A DNA stretch of 42,962 nt, taken from positions 1 through 42,962 of the IMG/VR virus record IMGVR_UViG_3300031925_000029, one strand, 5' to 3'. Shown piece after piece: positions 22,295 to 30,004 of this stretch. Each line of letters begins with the position of its first letter. The first letter of the stretch is position 1. A program made the position numbers and the translations under genes. Origin of the DNA: a virus. The notes below the pieces were generated by a model. The model did not search any database and was not told where the DNA came from. It saw only the letters and a list, made by a program, of their open reading frames with translations.

Positions 22295-22716
22295 TTAATC
22301 GTCATCGTCTGCCTTCTTATGGCGAGCAATGGCGATCTTGTGCCAGCGCATCAGCTCAGGGAGCAACATGCTGGCCGTGGTGTTAGCGTCCCAACCTTGA
22401 AACACGATGAACAGATCCGCTTCGACCTCCATCACGTCTTTAGGCGGGGTTATTCCATGAAAAAACTGACCACCTTGTTTTGCACGGCCACCAAGTCTTT
22501 AGGGCTGAGCATGTCAAACAGGTTGGCATCAAGGTTTGAGATTCGAGGCACCAAGGTGCGGTGGGTGTTAATGTCCATACGCAACACGCCAAACATTTCC
22601 AGACCGCGCAAGCTGCCTGTATCGGGTTCGCGGAACGTCACGGTTTTGATTTCGTTATCACCACGCTTGAGTGGCTTATTCAGTGTTAGTTCGTTGTCGT
22701 TAACTTGTTCAGTCAT
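22295..22716 (-). CDS. E+E' tail assembly chaperone made by -1 frameshifting
   Basis: At the end of gene E the coding strand has the canonical slippery heptamer T TTT TTC (22465-22459). A -1 slip reads on through FFHGITPPKDVMEVEADLFIVFQGWDA and ends at TAA 22295, giving about 140 residues instead of 88. The same arrangement is known for P2 E+E' and lambda G/GT, where the fusion binds the tape measure and recruits tube subunits. It is the only frame that explains this conserved sequence upstream of the tape measure gene. Confidence 0.85.
22450..22716 (-). CDS. E: P2 gpE-like tail assembly chaperone
   Basis: 88 residues, unshifted product. LNKPLKRGDNEIKTVTFREPDTGSLRGLEMFGVLRMDINTHRTLVPRISN is typical of phage tail assembly chaperone gpE/gp41. 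Located between the tube and tape measure genes. Confidence 0.9.
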   Translation of the reverse strand: MTEQVNDNELTLNKPLKRGDNEIKTVTFREPDTGSLRGLEMFGVLRMDINTHRTLVPRISNLDANLFDMLSPKDLVAVQNKVVSFFME

Positions 22717-22765
22717 AATCTGTTAACCCACAGTTAAATTTGATTGCTGCATCGAGGACGGCCAC

Positions 22766-22796
22766 AAAAAAGCCCCTGCCGCTTTCACGGTCAGGG
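22766..22796 (-). terminator. Intrinsic terminator between tube gene and E
   Basis: CCCTGACCG / CGGCAGGG stem with one bulge, then six T on the minus strand. Confidence 0.75.
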
Positions 22797-22826
22797 ACTT
22801 GTGTGGGTACTCGTTGAGTTTTATTG

Positions 22827-22842
22827 CTTTCGTGCTTTCTGG
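22827..22842. repeat. Octamer repeat array E
   Basis: Two octamers (TTTCGTGC and a TTTCTGGC variant) 5 bp after the tube gene stop; the shortest array. Confidence 0.75.
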
Positions 22843-22846
22843 CTAA

Positions 22847-23359
22847 TTACTGCGCCAGTGCTTCACGCCATTTTTGGTTTCGGTCTTTGCCGTTCACACG
22901 GAAAATGTTGTTCATCTTGTCAATGTGAATGATTTCTTTGTTGTCGATTTCCAGCGTGTAGACTTCCACGGCAATGGCAAATTTCATGGCCGCTTCTTCT
23001 TCCGGCTTGAACTCGCCACCGTGCTCCATCGACTTCCAGAAACCTTGCATCTTGACCGCCACGGCCATATCCCCGGCATCGGTGTCCACGTAGCCACGAA
23101 CGATAAACTGATCATCACGGCTTTCACGATTGCCCACCAGATCAATCACCTTGCTGGCATAGTCGGCAATGGTCACTTCACAATCGAGCTTTTCCAGCTT
23201 GCCAATGTTGCGCTCAATGTCACCCGCTACACCTGCAAGCACCTGATCCACGGTCTTGGTGACAATCTTAGGCAGTGTCACCGTATTACATAAGCCAGCA
23301 AACGATTCATCTTTAAAGAATGCGTTAATGTCCACCAGCATTGAAGGTAGTTTTGCCAC
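22847..23359 (-). CDS. FII: Tail tube protein, P2 FII-like
   Basis: 170 residues (P2 FII is about 172). MAKLPSMLVDINAFFKDESFAGLCNTVTLPKI and FKSMEHGGEFKPEEEAAMKFAIAVEVYTLEIDNKEIIHID-like segments are characteristic. It polymerises into the inner tube. Start is 12 bp after the sheath stop. Confidence 0.95.
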   Translation of the reverse strand: MAKLPSMLVDINAFFKDESFAGLCNTVTLPKIVTKTVDQVLAGVAGDIERNIGKLEKLDCEVTIADYASKVIDLVGNRESRDDQFIVRGYVDTDAGDMAVAVKMQGFWKSMEHGGEFKPEEEAAMKFAIAVEVYTLEIDNKEIIHIDKMNNIFRVNGKDRNQKWREALAQ

Positions 23360-23370
23360 GGTTTCACTCC

Positions 23371-24513
23371 TTAGCTAAAAATGGCTTCGTTATAGCGATC
23401 CGTGATGTGCTGTCTGAACGTCATGCGCTCAGCCACATCATAAAAGCCCAGATCGTAATCCCAATACACCTGAGCGGTGCCGATGGCGGCCACGTTCAGT
23501 TCTTTATCCAGCCAGCATTCACCACCGCTGATCACTTCACGCGATACGAGGCGGCGCAATAGCGCATTCACTCGGCCTTTCACACCGTCCACATAGCCTT
23601 TGGTGACGTTGCGATCCAATAGCTCTTGGTGAGCGTAAAGAATCGAATCACCCACGATGTAGCGGATACGTTGGTGCGGGATCATGGTGCCATCCGCCAA
23701 GCGGTTGCCGTAGAAGAACCAGCCGCCTTGCTGCTGCACAATCACACACACGTTCTGGGCGTTGTATAGGTTGGCTTTTGAGGTTGTGGAGCCAATAGCG
23801 TGATCAATCGGCTCACTGGTTCCAATGATGCCGCCAATCATCTTGCGGCTTGATGGGCTATGCCAATAACCCTCAAGGTTATCCACGCGCACAATGTGGC
23901 CCGCCACAAAGGCACTGGCTTTGCGTGTGACCGGGTTGCCGTCACTGCCCAGCTTTTTAATGCCACAGTTAACAAACAGGGTTGGCCCGTAGGTCTTAAC
24001 CTCAGCCACTACGCTGCTAAAGCCGTTTTCACTGCCGTCCACAATGGCAATGGCATTGAGTTTGATGGCTACGCTTTCCAGCTCAGCACCCACGCCCGTT
24101 TTGTGGCTGAACTCTGGGGCAATCAGCAAGCGAGGACGGATACCCAAGACACTTTCAGCAAACAGCAAGCCTTTGAGGCCGCCATAAGTGTTTGTGTCGT
24201 TGTCGAGCTGGCCCACTACGTTTGCCACCTCTTGGGCTTCGTCTGCATCTTCGGCCACACGGATCACGATAACCACCGCAGCGCCGTGATCATAAATGTC
24301 CTGTAATGCCGTTTTCAGGGTACCCGTAGTGCCAGCCTTAGCAATCTGGCTTTCACTGTTAATCAGCACCGGGGTGTTCAAAGGGAAAACCGTGGCATCG
24401 GCATCATCTGCCGTGCCCACTAAGCCAATGGTTGAGGCGGAAAGCACCTCAATAGGGCGGTTCATGTTTTCGAGATAAATCATCTCTACGCCATGCAAAT
24501 AATCTGCGGCCAT
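23371..24513 (-). CDS. FI: Tail sheath protein, P2 FI-like
   Basis: 380 residues (P2 FI is about 396). MAADYLHGVEMIYLENMNRPIEVLSASTIGLVGTADDAD is the family's opening, and the C-terminal YWDYDLGFYDVAERMTFRQHITDRYNEAIF carries the linking arm. It is the contractile outer tail. The DGR sits immediately upstream of it, split off by two terminators. Confidence 0.96.
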   Translation of the reverse strand: MAADYLHGVEMIYLENMNRPIEVLSASTIGLVGTADDADATVFPLNTPVLINSESQIAKAGTTGTLKTALQDIYDHGAAVVIVIRVAEDADEAQEVANVVGQLDNDTNTYGGLKGLLFAESVLGIRPRLLIAPEFSHKTGVGAELESVAIKLNAIAIVDGSENGFSSVVAEVKTYGPTLFVNCGIKKLGSDGNPVTRKASAFVAGHIVRVDNLEGYWHSPSSRKMIGGIIGTSEPIDHAIGSTTSKANLYNAQNVCVIVQQQGGWFFYGNRLADGTMIPHQRIRYIVGDSILYAHQELLDRNVTKGYVDGVKGRVNALLRRLVSREVISGGECWLDKELNVAAIGTAQVYWDYDLGFYDVAERMTFRQHITDRYNEAIFS

Positions 24514-24535
24514 GTATCAGCTCCAAATCTTGTGT

Positions 24536-24569
24536 AAAAGAAAAGCCCCAGCGCATGGCGCTAGGGCTT
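24536..24569 (-). terminator. Intrinsic terminator upstream of the sheath gene
   Basis: GCCCCAGCGC / GCGCTAGGGC (one mismatch) with a 3-nt loop and a T-rich run on the minus strand. Confidence 0.75.
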
Positions 24570-24587
24570 CGGGTGAATTTCAGGCAC

Positions 24588-24606
24588 AAAAAAACCGCTT
24601 TCGCGG
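24588..24606 (-). terminator. Short intrinsic terminator behind the DGR cassette
   Basis: CCGC-GAAA-GCGG (GNRA-type loop) and seven T on the minus strand, 29 bp after the DGR accessory gene stop. Confidence 0.7.
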
Positions 24607-24607
24607 C

Positions 24608-24647
24608 GTTCGTGCTTTCTTACTTTCGTGCTAATTAACTTTCAGAC
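24608..24647. repeat. Octamer repeat array F
   Basis: Five octamer-phased units (three clear TTTCKTRC copies, the others degenerate) across the stop of the gene downstream of the RT. Confidence 0.8.
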
Positions 24648-24928
24648 GGTAACGGATAGCGGGCTTTGATCTCTGCTACCTTGCTCATCCAGACTTCTTT
24701 ATAACTGTCTGATTCTTGATTGCCGCTTTCGAGCTCGTATTGCCATTCGATATAGAGTGGATCAGATTCGCGTTTATACGCTTGCTGTCGTAGCTCTACG
24801 TTTTGCTTTGACTCGTATTCTTGCTGAGATAATACGGACTCGATTTGCTCTGTGTTCATGCCGATATTGAGCATAAACTCGCGATTCGTGTCCGTGTACG
24901 TTTTGCCTTTAAAGATGTAGCTAAACAT
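24635..24928 (-). CDS. Tail-fibre chaperone-like small protein
   Basis: 97 residues. MFSYIFKGKTYTDTNREFMLNIG followed by a helical middle and PLYIEWQYELESGNQESDSYKEVWMSKVAEIKARYP resembles short phage tail-assembly chaperones found after fibre genes. It overlaps the RT stop by 8 bp and was probably next to the fibre gene before the DGR genes came between them. It may assist folding or trimerisation of the variable fibre. Confidence 0.65.
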   Translation of the reverse strand: MFSYIFKGKTYTDTNREFMLNIGMNTEQIESVLSQQEYESKQNVELRQQAYKRESDPLYIEWQYELESGNQESDSYKEVWMSKVAEIKARYPLPSES

Positions 24929-26195
24929 TTCGCCTCCGGAATGGCTCGTTGAATAACGCCAGTTTTAGATTGTGTGAGTTGGCATGTGACGCATGACCAA
25001 GCCACGATTGAACATTTTGATTGATTTCAGGAATTCCGATTTCACCGACTTCGTACTGCTTTCTGAGCTTCTTTAGCTTGCTCTTTATGCGCTTGACGCT
25101 GCATTTTCTGAGCAATCTATGGCTTGAATAAATTCTATAGCCGAGAAAATCCAAGGCTCTGCCGTTTTGTTTTGAAATCGGGAAAACCTGCGTCTTGCTG
25201 TTGGTTTTAAGTCTGAGCATCGACCAAAGGAACGCTTCAATTTCTCGCCGCCATTTGTGAAGCTGCGCTTTGTCATCGTGGATGATAGTGAAGTCATCCA
25301 TGTATCTGACGTAGTGCTTAGCTTTCAGCGTGTGCTTGGCAAATCTATCCATCTCATGCAGATAGACATTGGCGAAAATCTGACTCGTTAAGTTGCCGAG
25401 CGGAATGCCCACGCCAAGCGCATCGCACGGGCTGTTATCTATAATGTAATAAAGCAAGGCAAGCGTTCGGTTACAGCGTATTTTTGCCGCGAGTAGTGAC
25501 TTCAAAATATGATGATCGATACTTGAAAAATAGCGGCTAATATCTGCTTTCAGCGCATACACTTTGCCGCTTTTGCTTTCTACCTTTCTGATAAACGCTT
25601 GAGTTCTGTCTGCGCCCCTATGCGTTCCTTTGTTTCGCCTACATGCGTAAGAGTCATAAATGTACGTCTTATCAAAAAGCGGCTCTATAACGTTATATAT
25701 CGCCCTGTGAACCACTCTATCTCTAAAGTGAGGGGCAGATATTAAGCGGCGCTTTGGCTCAAACACATAAAAGTGATGATAGGGAGACATGCGATACATG
25801 CCCCACATCAGTTCGTTTTGTATTTGAATAATGTTTTCTTCTAAGTTGTTGAAGAAAACGAGAGTCGCTGTCGATTTTGTTTTGCCTTTTCTGCATGAGT
25901 AGGCCGCTGACAGTAAGTTTTCAAAGTCAAAGATTGCTTCGAATGTACACGCGATTGACGCATCAATCGGTGTTATACGTGTTTCGGCCATTGCCGAGGT
26001 GAAAGCATCCTTTTCAAGATCGCACTGACAACACCCCGTAGGGTGGCTGCTTCTGGCGTTATCAAGAGCGGGGCGAAAGCCGATGTTACTGTTCGAATTC
26101 GACCGCGCATTGTTCAGATTGAGCGCGCCCAAGCCAGCGTTCGAGCCATTGTTCCAGTTGCCACCGCGAAGCGGCATACGGTTCCGCGTATTCAT
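24921..26195 (-). CDS. DGR reverse transcriptase
   Basis: 424 residues from the ATG at 26195; the likelier functional start is ATG 25991 (MAETRITPID), because residues 1-45 are a translation of the template repeat. Reverse transcriptase motifs: KADISRYFSSIDHH with D218, the DGR-typical GIPLGNLTSQIFANVYL, and YMDD at 298-301. It copies the TR RNA into cDNA, making errors at adenines, for transfer into the variable repeat of the fibre gene. Directly downstream of avd with a 4-bp overlap. Confidence 0.95.
   Translation of the reverse strand: MNTRNRMPLRGGNWNNGSNAGLGALNLNNARSNSNSNIGFRPALDNARSSHPTGCCQCDLEKDAFTSAMAETRITPIDASIACTFEAIFDFENLLSAAYSCRKGKTKSTATLVFFNNLEENIIQIQNELMWGMYRMSPYHHFYVFEPKRRLISAPHFRDRVVHRAIYNVIEPLFDKTYIYDSYACRRNKGTHRGADRTQAFIRKVESKSGKVYALKADISRYFSSIDHHILKSLLAAKIRCNRTLALLYYIIDNSPCDALGVGIPLGNLTSQIFANVYLHEMDRFAKHTLKAKHYVRYMDDFTIIHDDKAQLHKWRREIEAFLWSMLRLKTNSKTQVFPISKQNGRALDFLGYRIYSSHRLLRKCSVKRIKSKLKKLRKQYEVGEIGIPEINQNVQSWLGHASHANSHNLKLALFNEPFRRRNV
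26032..26045 (-). promoter_or_regulatory. UACG-loop hairpin just past the template repeat
   Basis: In the DGR RNA, CACCC-TACG-GGGTG forms a very stable C(UNCG)G-type tetraloop 21 nt after the TR end. The spacer between TR and RT is known to matter for cDNA priming in Bordetella phage BPP-1, so this may be a structural part. Confidence 0.45.
26067..26183 (-). repeat. DGR template repeat (TR)
   Basis: 117 bp aligned without gaps to the VR at 26630-26746. The coding strand is rich in AAC/AAT codons (N13, N15, N16, N19, N26, N28, N29, N33, N35, N37 of the long RT frame). 15 positions differ from the VR, 13 of them adenines in the TR. The match ends with GGCTTTCGCCCCGCT, the likely initiation-of-homing stretch. 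It lies inside the 5' end of the RT ORF. Confidence 0.95.
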
Positions 26196-26554
26196 AATGC
26201 TGTCACCTGTTTTTTAGTGTTTGCATTAACGGAACGTATCCAGCCGCCGATCATCTTTCCGAGTTCAACAAGTTGCTCAACCCATAATTGGTATTTTTTA
26301 ATATCCAGATAGTGAAGATCTTTCGCAAGCCTCACGCGCCGCTTGAGTATTGCGAGTTCAATATCAAGATCGGTGAGTGTCGTTTTCTTGTGATAGCGCT
26401 TAAACGCCGTAATGATTAATCGCTGAAGCTGTAGCATTGAAAGTCTAATTTCCGCGCCAAGAACATGCCGTTCGTGTTTTGGAAATTGCTTTAACGCTTG
26501 ATAGCCGTACATCATCATTTCTCGGCATTTTTCTTCAATGATTAGCGTTGTCAA
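26192..26554 (-). CDS. avd: Avd, DGR accessory variability determinant
   Basis: 120 residues, all alpha-helical: HERHVLGAEIRLSMLQLQRLIITAFKRY, TLTDLDIELAILKRRVRLAKDL, KYQLWVEQLVELGKMIGGWIRS. This four-helix layout matches Avd, which forms a positively charged pentameric barrel, binds the RT and the DGR RNA, and is essential for mutagenic homing. Located between target gene and RT, the usual place. Confidence 0.93.
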   Translation of the reverse strand: MTTLIIEEKCREMMMYGYQALKQFPKHERHVLGAEIRLSMLQLQRLIITAFKRYHKKTTLTDLDIELAILKRRVRLAKDLHYLDIKKYQLWVEQLVELGKMIGGWIRSVNANTKKQVTAL

Positions 26555-26574
26555 CGTTCCTCCTGTCGAAAATG

Positions 26575-26595
26575 AAAAAGCGCACTATCGTGCGC
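26575..26595 (-). terminator. Hairpin after the variable repeat (homing element and terminator)
   Basis: Coding strand: GCGCAC-GATA-GTGCGC, a perfect 6-bp stem with a GRNA-type tetraloop, followed by five T. It starts 22 nt after the fibre stop and about 35 nt after the VR. DGR target genes are known to need a short cruciform with a GRNA loop just downstream of VR; the T run could also end transcripts. Confidence 0.75.
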
Positions 26596-26617
26596 CGTTC
26601 AAAGATTCAGTGAACAA

Positions 26618-27871
26618 TTACACAAAGAAAGCGGGGCGAAAGCCGATGCTACTGCTCGACCCCGACCGCGCAAGGTTCAGACTGAGCGCGCCCAAGCCAG
26701 CGCTCGAGCCATAGCGCCAGCTGCCACCGCGACGCGGCATACGGATGCCATAGTTGCGCGCCCAGATACCACCCGTAACCGAGTTGGTCACTTCGGATTC
26801 AATCAATAAGCGGCGCAACAGTTCGATTTTCTGATAAGTTGCGGATTGTGTGACGCCAGCCCAGTTAGAATTATTCATGTACGGATAATCGTGGCTATCA
26901 TCATCAAGCGGGCCGTTGCGCTTTGTCACCGAATTGCTGAGGATTGGCGATCCAACGTTACCCGTGCCGCTCATGCTGTCGCTGGGTGAGTCGAAATAAG
27001 CGCCGTGCTTGTGCCAGTTCACCTCTGCGATTGTCGGGTTGTTATCCAGCGTTGTGATGATTTGCCCGTTCTTGAGCATCATCTGATCAAGCCACTCCCA
27101 CACATTGCCGACTAAATCCTGCACCCCCCAAGCGCTGTGATCATGCGCCCAAGTATCCGGCCCCTTTCCTGTGTCGGTTCTGCCTGTGCCGCTAGTGTCC
27201 CCCGGCGTTCCGTTATCTGCGCGGCGAGCGGTTTCTAACTTGTTTTCGTGGCTGCGGCCATAGTTCGTATTGCCGCGAGGCACTGTGTCATTAGCAAGCG
27301 ACCAAAGCGCGATAGCTGCCCACTCATGGATGGACATCATATGCCAGCCCGCGCCTTTGGCTGTGCAAAGGGCTTTTGCTTGGTCGTAGTTCACCGACGT
27401 GCGAGGCTGAACACCGCCGACAACAGAACAGCCGCCGTTTTTGCCGGATGACGCGAGGTATTTAGCAATCAGCACCTCGCCCCGTGGAACGCCGTTGGTT
27501 AAAAACATGGTTGGCGTACCTTCACCAAGCTGCAAATCAATACCATGCTTCGCAAGGATGGCGGCGTTTACATCTTCGTAATTGAAACGTGGGATGCGCA
27601 CCATGATGTTGGGGTTGCCTTGGTCGTCAACCAGAATAGTGTTGCGCCCGCCGGATGCGTCCTCGATGGCTTTTTTGTGGCCTTCGATTGCGTGAGCTGT
27701 TAGCTCCGTTACGCTTTGGTTGAATTTTGATTCAGCGCGTGCAATTGCTGAATCGGCCTTGCTGTCTAGCGCTGCCATTTTGCCGGACACGGTACTTGCT
27801 AGGCTAGTTGATTGCTCAAGCACCTTGTTTGTTGCATCTTGCAGCTTGATTACTTCATCTTCTAATGACAT
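26618..27871 (-). CDS. DGR target: variable tail-fibre tip with C-type-lectin/FGE fold
   Basis: 417 residues. A helical coiled N-terminus (1-80) is followed by a connector (NIMVRIPRFNYEDVNA) and then a formylglycine-generating-enzyme-like C-lectin domain (YDQAKALCTAKGAGWHMMSIHEWAAIALWSL, GVQDLVGNVWEW, YGIRMPRRGGSWRYG). The VR covers residues about 376-414, ending GFRPAFFV. The N-to-S, R, Y, G and L changes lie on the ligand-binding face in this fold. It should be the receptor-binding tip whose specificity is varied. Confidence 0.93.
   Translation of the reverse strand: MSLEDEVIKLQDATNKVLEQSTSLASTVSGKMAALDSKADSAIARAESKFNQSVTELTAHAIEGHKKAIEDASGGRNTILVDDQGNPNIMVRIPRFNYEDVNAAILAKHGIDLQLGEGTPTMFLTNGVPRGEVLIAKYLASSGKNGGCSVVGGVQPRTSVNYDQAKALCTAKGAGWHMMSIHEWAAIALWSLANDTVPRGNTNYGRSHENKLETARRADNGTPGDTSGTGRTDTGKGPDTWAHDHSAWGVQDLVGNVWEWLDQMMLKNGQIITTLDNNPTIAEVNWHKHGAYFDSPSDSMSGTGNVGSPILSNSVTKRNGPLDDDSHDYPYMNNSNWAGVTQSATYQKIELLRRLLIESEVTNSVTGGIWARNYGIRMPRRGGSWRYGSSAGLGALSLNLARSGSSSSIGFRPAFFV
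26630..26746 (-). repeat. DGR variable repeat (VR)
   Basis: Gapless copy of the TR at the 3' end of the fibre gene. Coding-strand changes at TR adenines: A to G eight times, A to T three, A to C two. Two further changes are T to G. The last 30 bp, including the GC-rich 3' end, are almost unchanged, as expected for the homing initiation site. Confidence 0.95.
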
Positions 27872-27872
27872 C

Positions 27873-28415
27873 TTAAATCTCCAGTTCTCTTACTCTTTCG
27901 CTCAGTTTGAGGTTTTCGTGCGCGGCTTGAATTGCTGCTGCATTCGACAACATTGTCGAATAGACATTGGCGATAAACTTATTTGCGTATGCAGCAAGCG
28001 ATAAATCACCACCGCTTCCGGTGATTGTTACTGAATTTGCCGGAAGCGCCGCCAGCTTGAGGTCGAATGCAAGCAAAAGCGGTACTGCGGCGGACTTGTA
28101 TGCCAATGGGTTCGAATCAGACCAAACAGCGAGCATTGTTCCATCATCCAGCATGAAGCCAATCTCTCTAACCCAAAACTGTTTGTCTCCGTCTGCCAGC
28201 CCTGCAAGATGAATTTGATGAGGGTCAATTCTTGTGCCCTCCGCGATCGGTATTCTCATTCTCTCGCTAACAAGTCGCGTTTCATTTTTGCTTGGCTTTC
28301 TGCCGTTATCGCCCAGCGCCATGTGGGTGATTCTTGCGGCCAAGCCGTCTGACTGGCTGTTAAAAACAGCGGCAAGCCCTATATCTGTAATAACGGGTAT
28401 TAGCGCATTACTCAC
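27873..28415 (-). CDS. P2 gpH-like tail fibre N-terminal protein
   Basis: 180 residues. ALIPVITDIGLAAVFNSQSDGLAARITHMALGDNGRKPSKNETRL and GDKQFWVREIGFMLDDGTMLAVWS are the conserved N-terminal fibre domain that docks to gpI. P2 gpH is much longer; here the fibre ends after this domain and the distal part is supplied by the separate DGR target gene, which starts 1 bp beyond the stop. The two proteins should assemble together. Confidence 0.88.
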   Translation of the reverse strand: MSNALIPVITDIGLAAVFNSQSDGLAARITHMALGDNGRKPSKNETRLVSERMRIPIAEGTRIDPHQIHLAGLADGDKQFWVREIGFMLDDGTMLAVWSDSNPLAYKSAAVPLLLAFDLKLAALPANSVTITGSGGDLSLAAYANKFIANVYSTMLSNAAAIQAAHENLKLSERVRELEI

Positions 28416-29155
28416 GCGGTAGCCTCCATTTGTCTGTAAATTACTGCTGCCCCTCTAACACACCCGGCAACTACTACCGTGCTTGGCTTGGGCGCTGCGT
28501 TGATTTTCGCCTCGGCATCTCGGCGTGAAAGATTCACCCCGCCAAACGATGAAGCCGCCCCAATGTTGGCGCGGCTTTCTAGCGGCTCTTGTACGCTTTG
28601 GGCGTCTCGGCGGGCTAAGGCGGCCAATCCGGTGATCGCATTGGTGGCCCAGATTTGATTCGAGCTAAACCTTGCCCCCACCTTGAATTCAAAGTGGCTG
28701 CGGGTGTTCTTGGAATTCACAATGGCCCGGCGGATCTGATCGTACATTTCAGGGTTCAGCATGGCTTCTTCACCGGGCGTGATGTTTTCGTTTGCCCATG
28801 CCGTCACCTCAAAGGTGCCCGGCTCCCCTTCCGGGGCTTTTTCAAACCATTCCACCAGATCAGTGCTTACCCCCAAATCACTGAGGGCTTTCTCTACCGC
28901 TGGGCGGGTGCCCTTGGTGCGGTGAACATTGAGCGAGTTAGCCACCACCCGGCGCTTGACCGTTTCCGGCCAGTCCGTGCGCCATAAGTCCACCGATAAG
29001 GCCCACGCCAAGAAAGGCAGCACCTCCAGCGGGCATTCCCACGGATTCCACAGGGTGGCAATGGGGATTTCTACTTGCTCGATCCGCGCCAGTGCCAGTT
29101 CCAAATCTCGTTCAAGTTCGGACACGCTGGGCGGCAATATTGAAACAGGTTCCAT
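28412..29155 (-). CDS. I: P2 gpI-like baseplate protein
   Basis: 247 residues. VSILPPSVSELERDLELALARIEQVEIPIATLWNPWECPLEVLPFLAWALSVDLW is the gpI signature. It connects the baseplate wedge with the tail fibre. Longer than P2 gpI (176) by a C-terminal extension. Overlaps the fibre gene by 4 bp. Confidence 0.92.
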   Translation of the reverse strand: MEPVSILPPSVSELERDLELALARIEQVEIPIATLWNPWECPLEVLPFLAWALSVDLWRTDWPETVKRRVVANSLNVHRTKGTRPAVEKALSDLGVSTDLVEWFEKAPEGEPGTFEVTAWANENITPGEEAMLNPEMYDQIRRAIVNSKNTRSHFEFKVGARFSSNQIWATNAITGLAALARRDAQSVQEPLESRANIGAASSFGGVNLSRRDAEAKINAAPKPSTVVVAGCVRGAAVIYRQMEATA

Positions 29156-29164
29156 GCTTCCCCC

Positions 29165-30004
29165 TTAGTCCACCAATTCAAAGGTGGTTGTGATGCCCGT
29201 GCAGAATGGCGCTTGGATAGCGGTGCAAATCACATCCGCCCAGCTTGCCAGCTGCACTTCTTCCACCCCTTCCACCGTCAAGGCGGCATGAACAGACGAT
29301 TCCACCACCCGACCTTTGAACCGATGCAGGGCGGCAACGTATTCCGCCAGCTGCTTTTCAGCGGCTTGGCGCACCAGTTCAGGATCAGGGCCAACCTTAA
29401 TGAACAGCTTGGCAATAATGGTATAGGTCAACACCTCCGCCGCTTTCACGGTGAGTTTGTCCGTTAATGGCCTGAATGGTTTGGTGTAGGCATCCACGGC
29501 ATCAAGCACCGATTGAGTGGGCACCCCTTGGCCGCTATGGCTAAGAATGTGCAGCTCTACCGTCACCGGGGCCGGGCTGGATACCGTGGCCGCTTTGACA
29601 TCCGGGTGAGCACTGCGGGCATGAAACTCATATGCGCCATCTGGCCCCGCCACAGAAAGCCCCTCTGGGGACTTTTGCAAACGGTCACGGTAAGCATCAT
29701 CACTTTCGCCATCAATCCGCAGCACTGGGGAGCCATCAGGGTGCTTGTAGTACGTCACCCCAATATGATCCAGCTCTGGGCCTTTGGCATAAGCCAGCAT
29801 CAAGCCACGGGCTTGCTCGTTGGCATCTTGCCTGAGCATCACCTCACGGTAAGTGTTCGCAAGCGTTACCCGGTAGGCCGGATCGCTGGGGCTGGCATTT
29901 TCCAGCCCGGCTTTTTCGGCCACGTCTTTGATAATGGCCTCATGATCCACCTGCTTGACAACATCAAGCGGCGGGAGCAAAGCGAGGTTAATTCCCTCAG
30001 CCAT
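29165..30004 (-). CDS. J: P2 gpJ-like baseplate protein
   Basis: 279 residues (P2 gpJ 302). NLALLPPLDVVKQVDHEAIIKDVAEKAG, the RTLANTYREVMLRQDANEQARGLMLAYA-type helix, and YYKHPDGSPVLRIDGESDDAYRDRLQKSPEGLSVAGPDGAYEFHA define the gpJ/Mu gp47 wedge family. Overlaps gpW by 8 bp. Confidence 0.93.
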   Translation of the reverse strand: MAEGINLALLPPLDVVKQVDHEAIIKDVAEKAGLENASPSDPAYRVTLANTYREVMLRQDANEQARGLMLAYAKGPELDHIGVTYYKHPDGSPVLRIDGESDDAYRDRLQKSPEGLSVAGPDGAYEFHARSAHPDVKAATVSSPAPVTVELHILSHSGQGVPTQSVLDAVDAYTKPFRPLTDKLTVKAAEVLTYTIIAKLFIKVGPDPELVRQAAEKQLAEYVAALHRFKGRVVESSVHAALTVEGVEEVQLASWADVICTAIQAPFCTGITTTFELVD

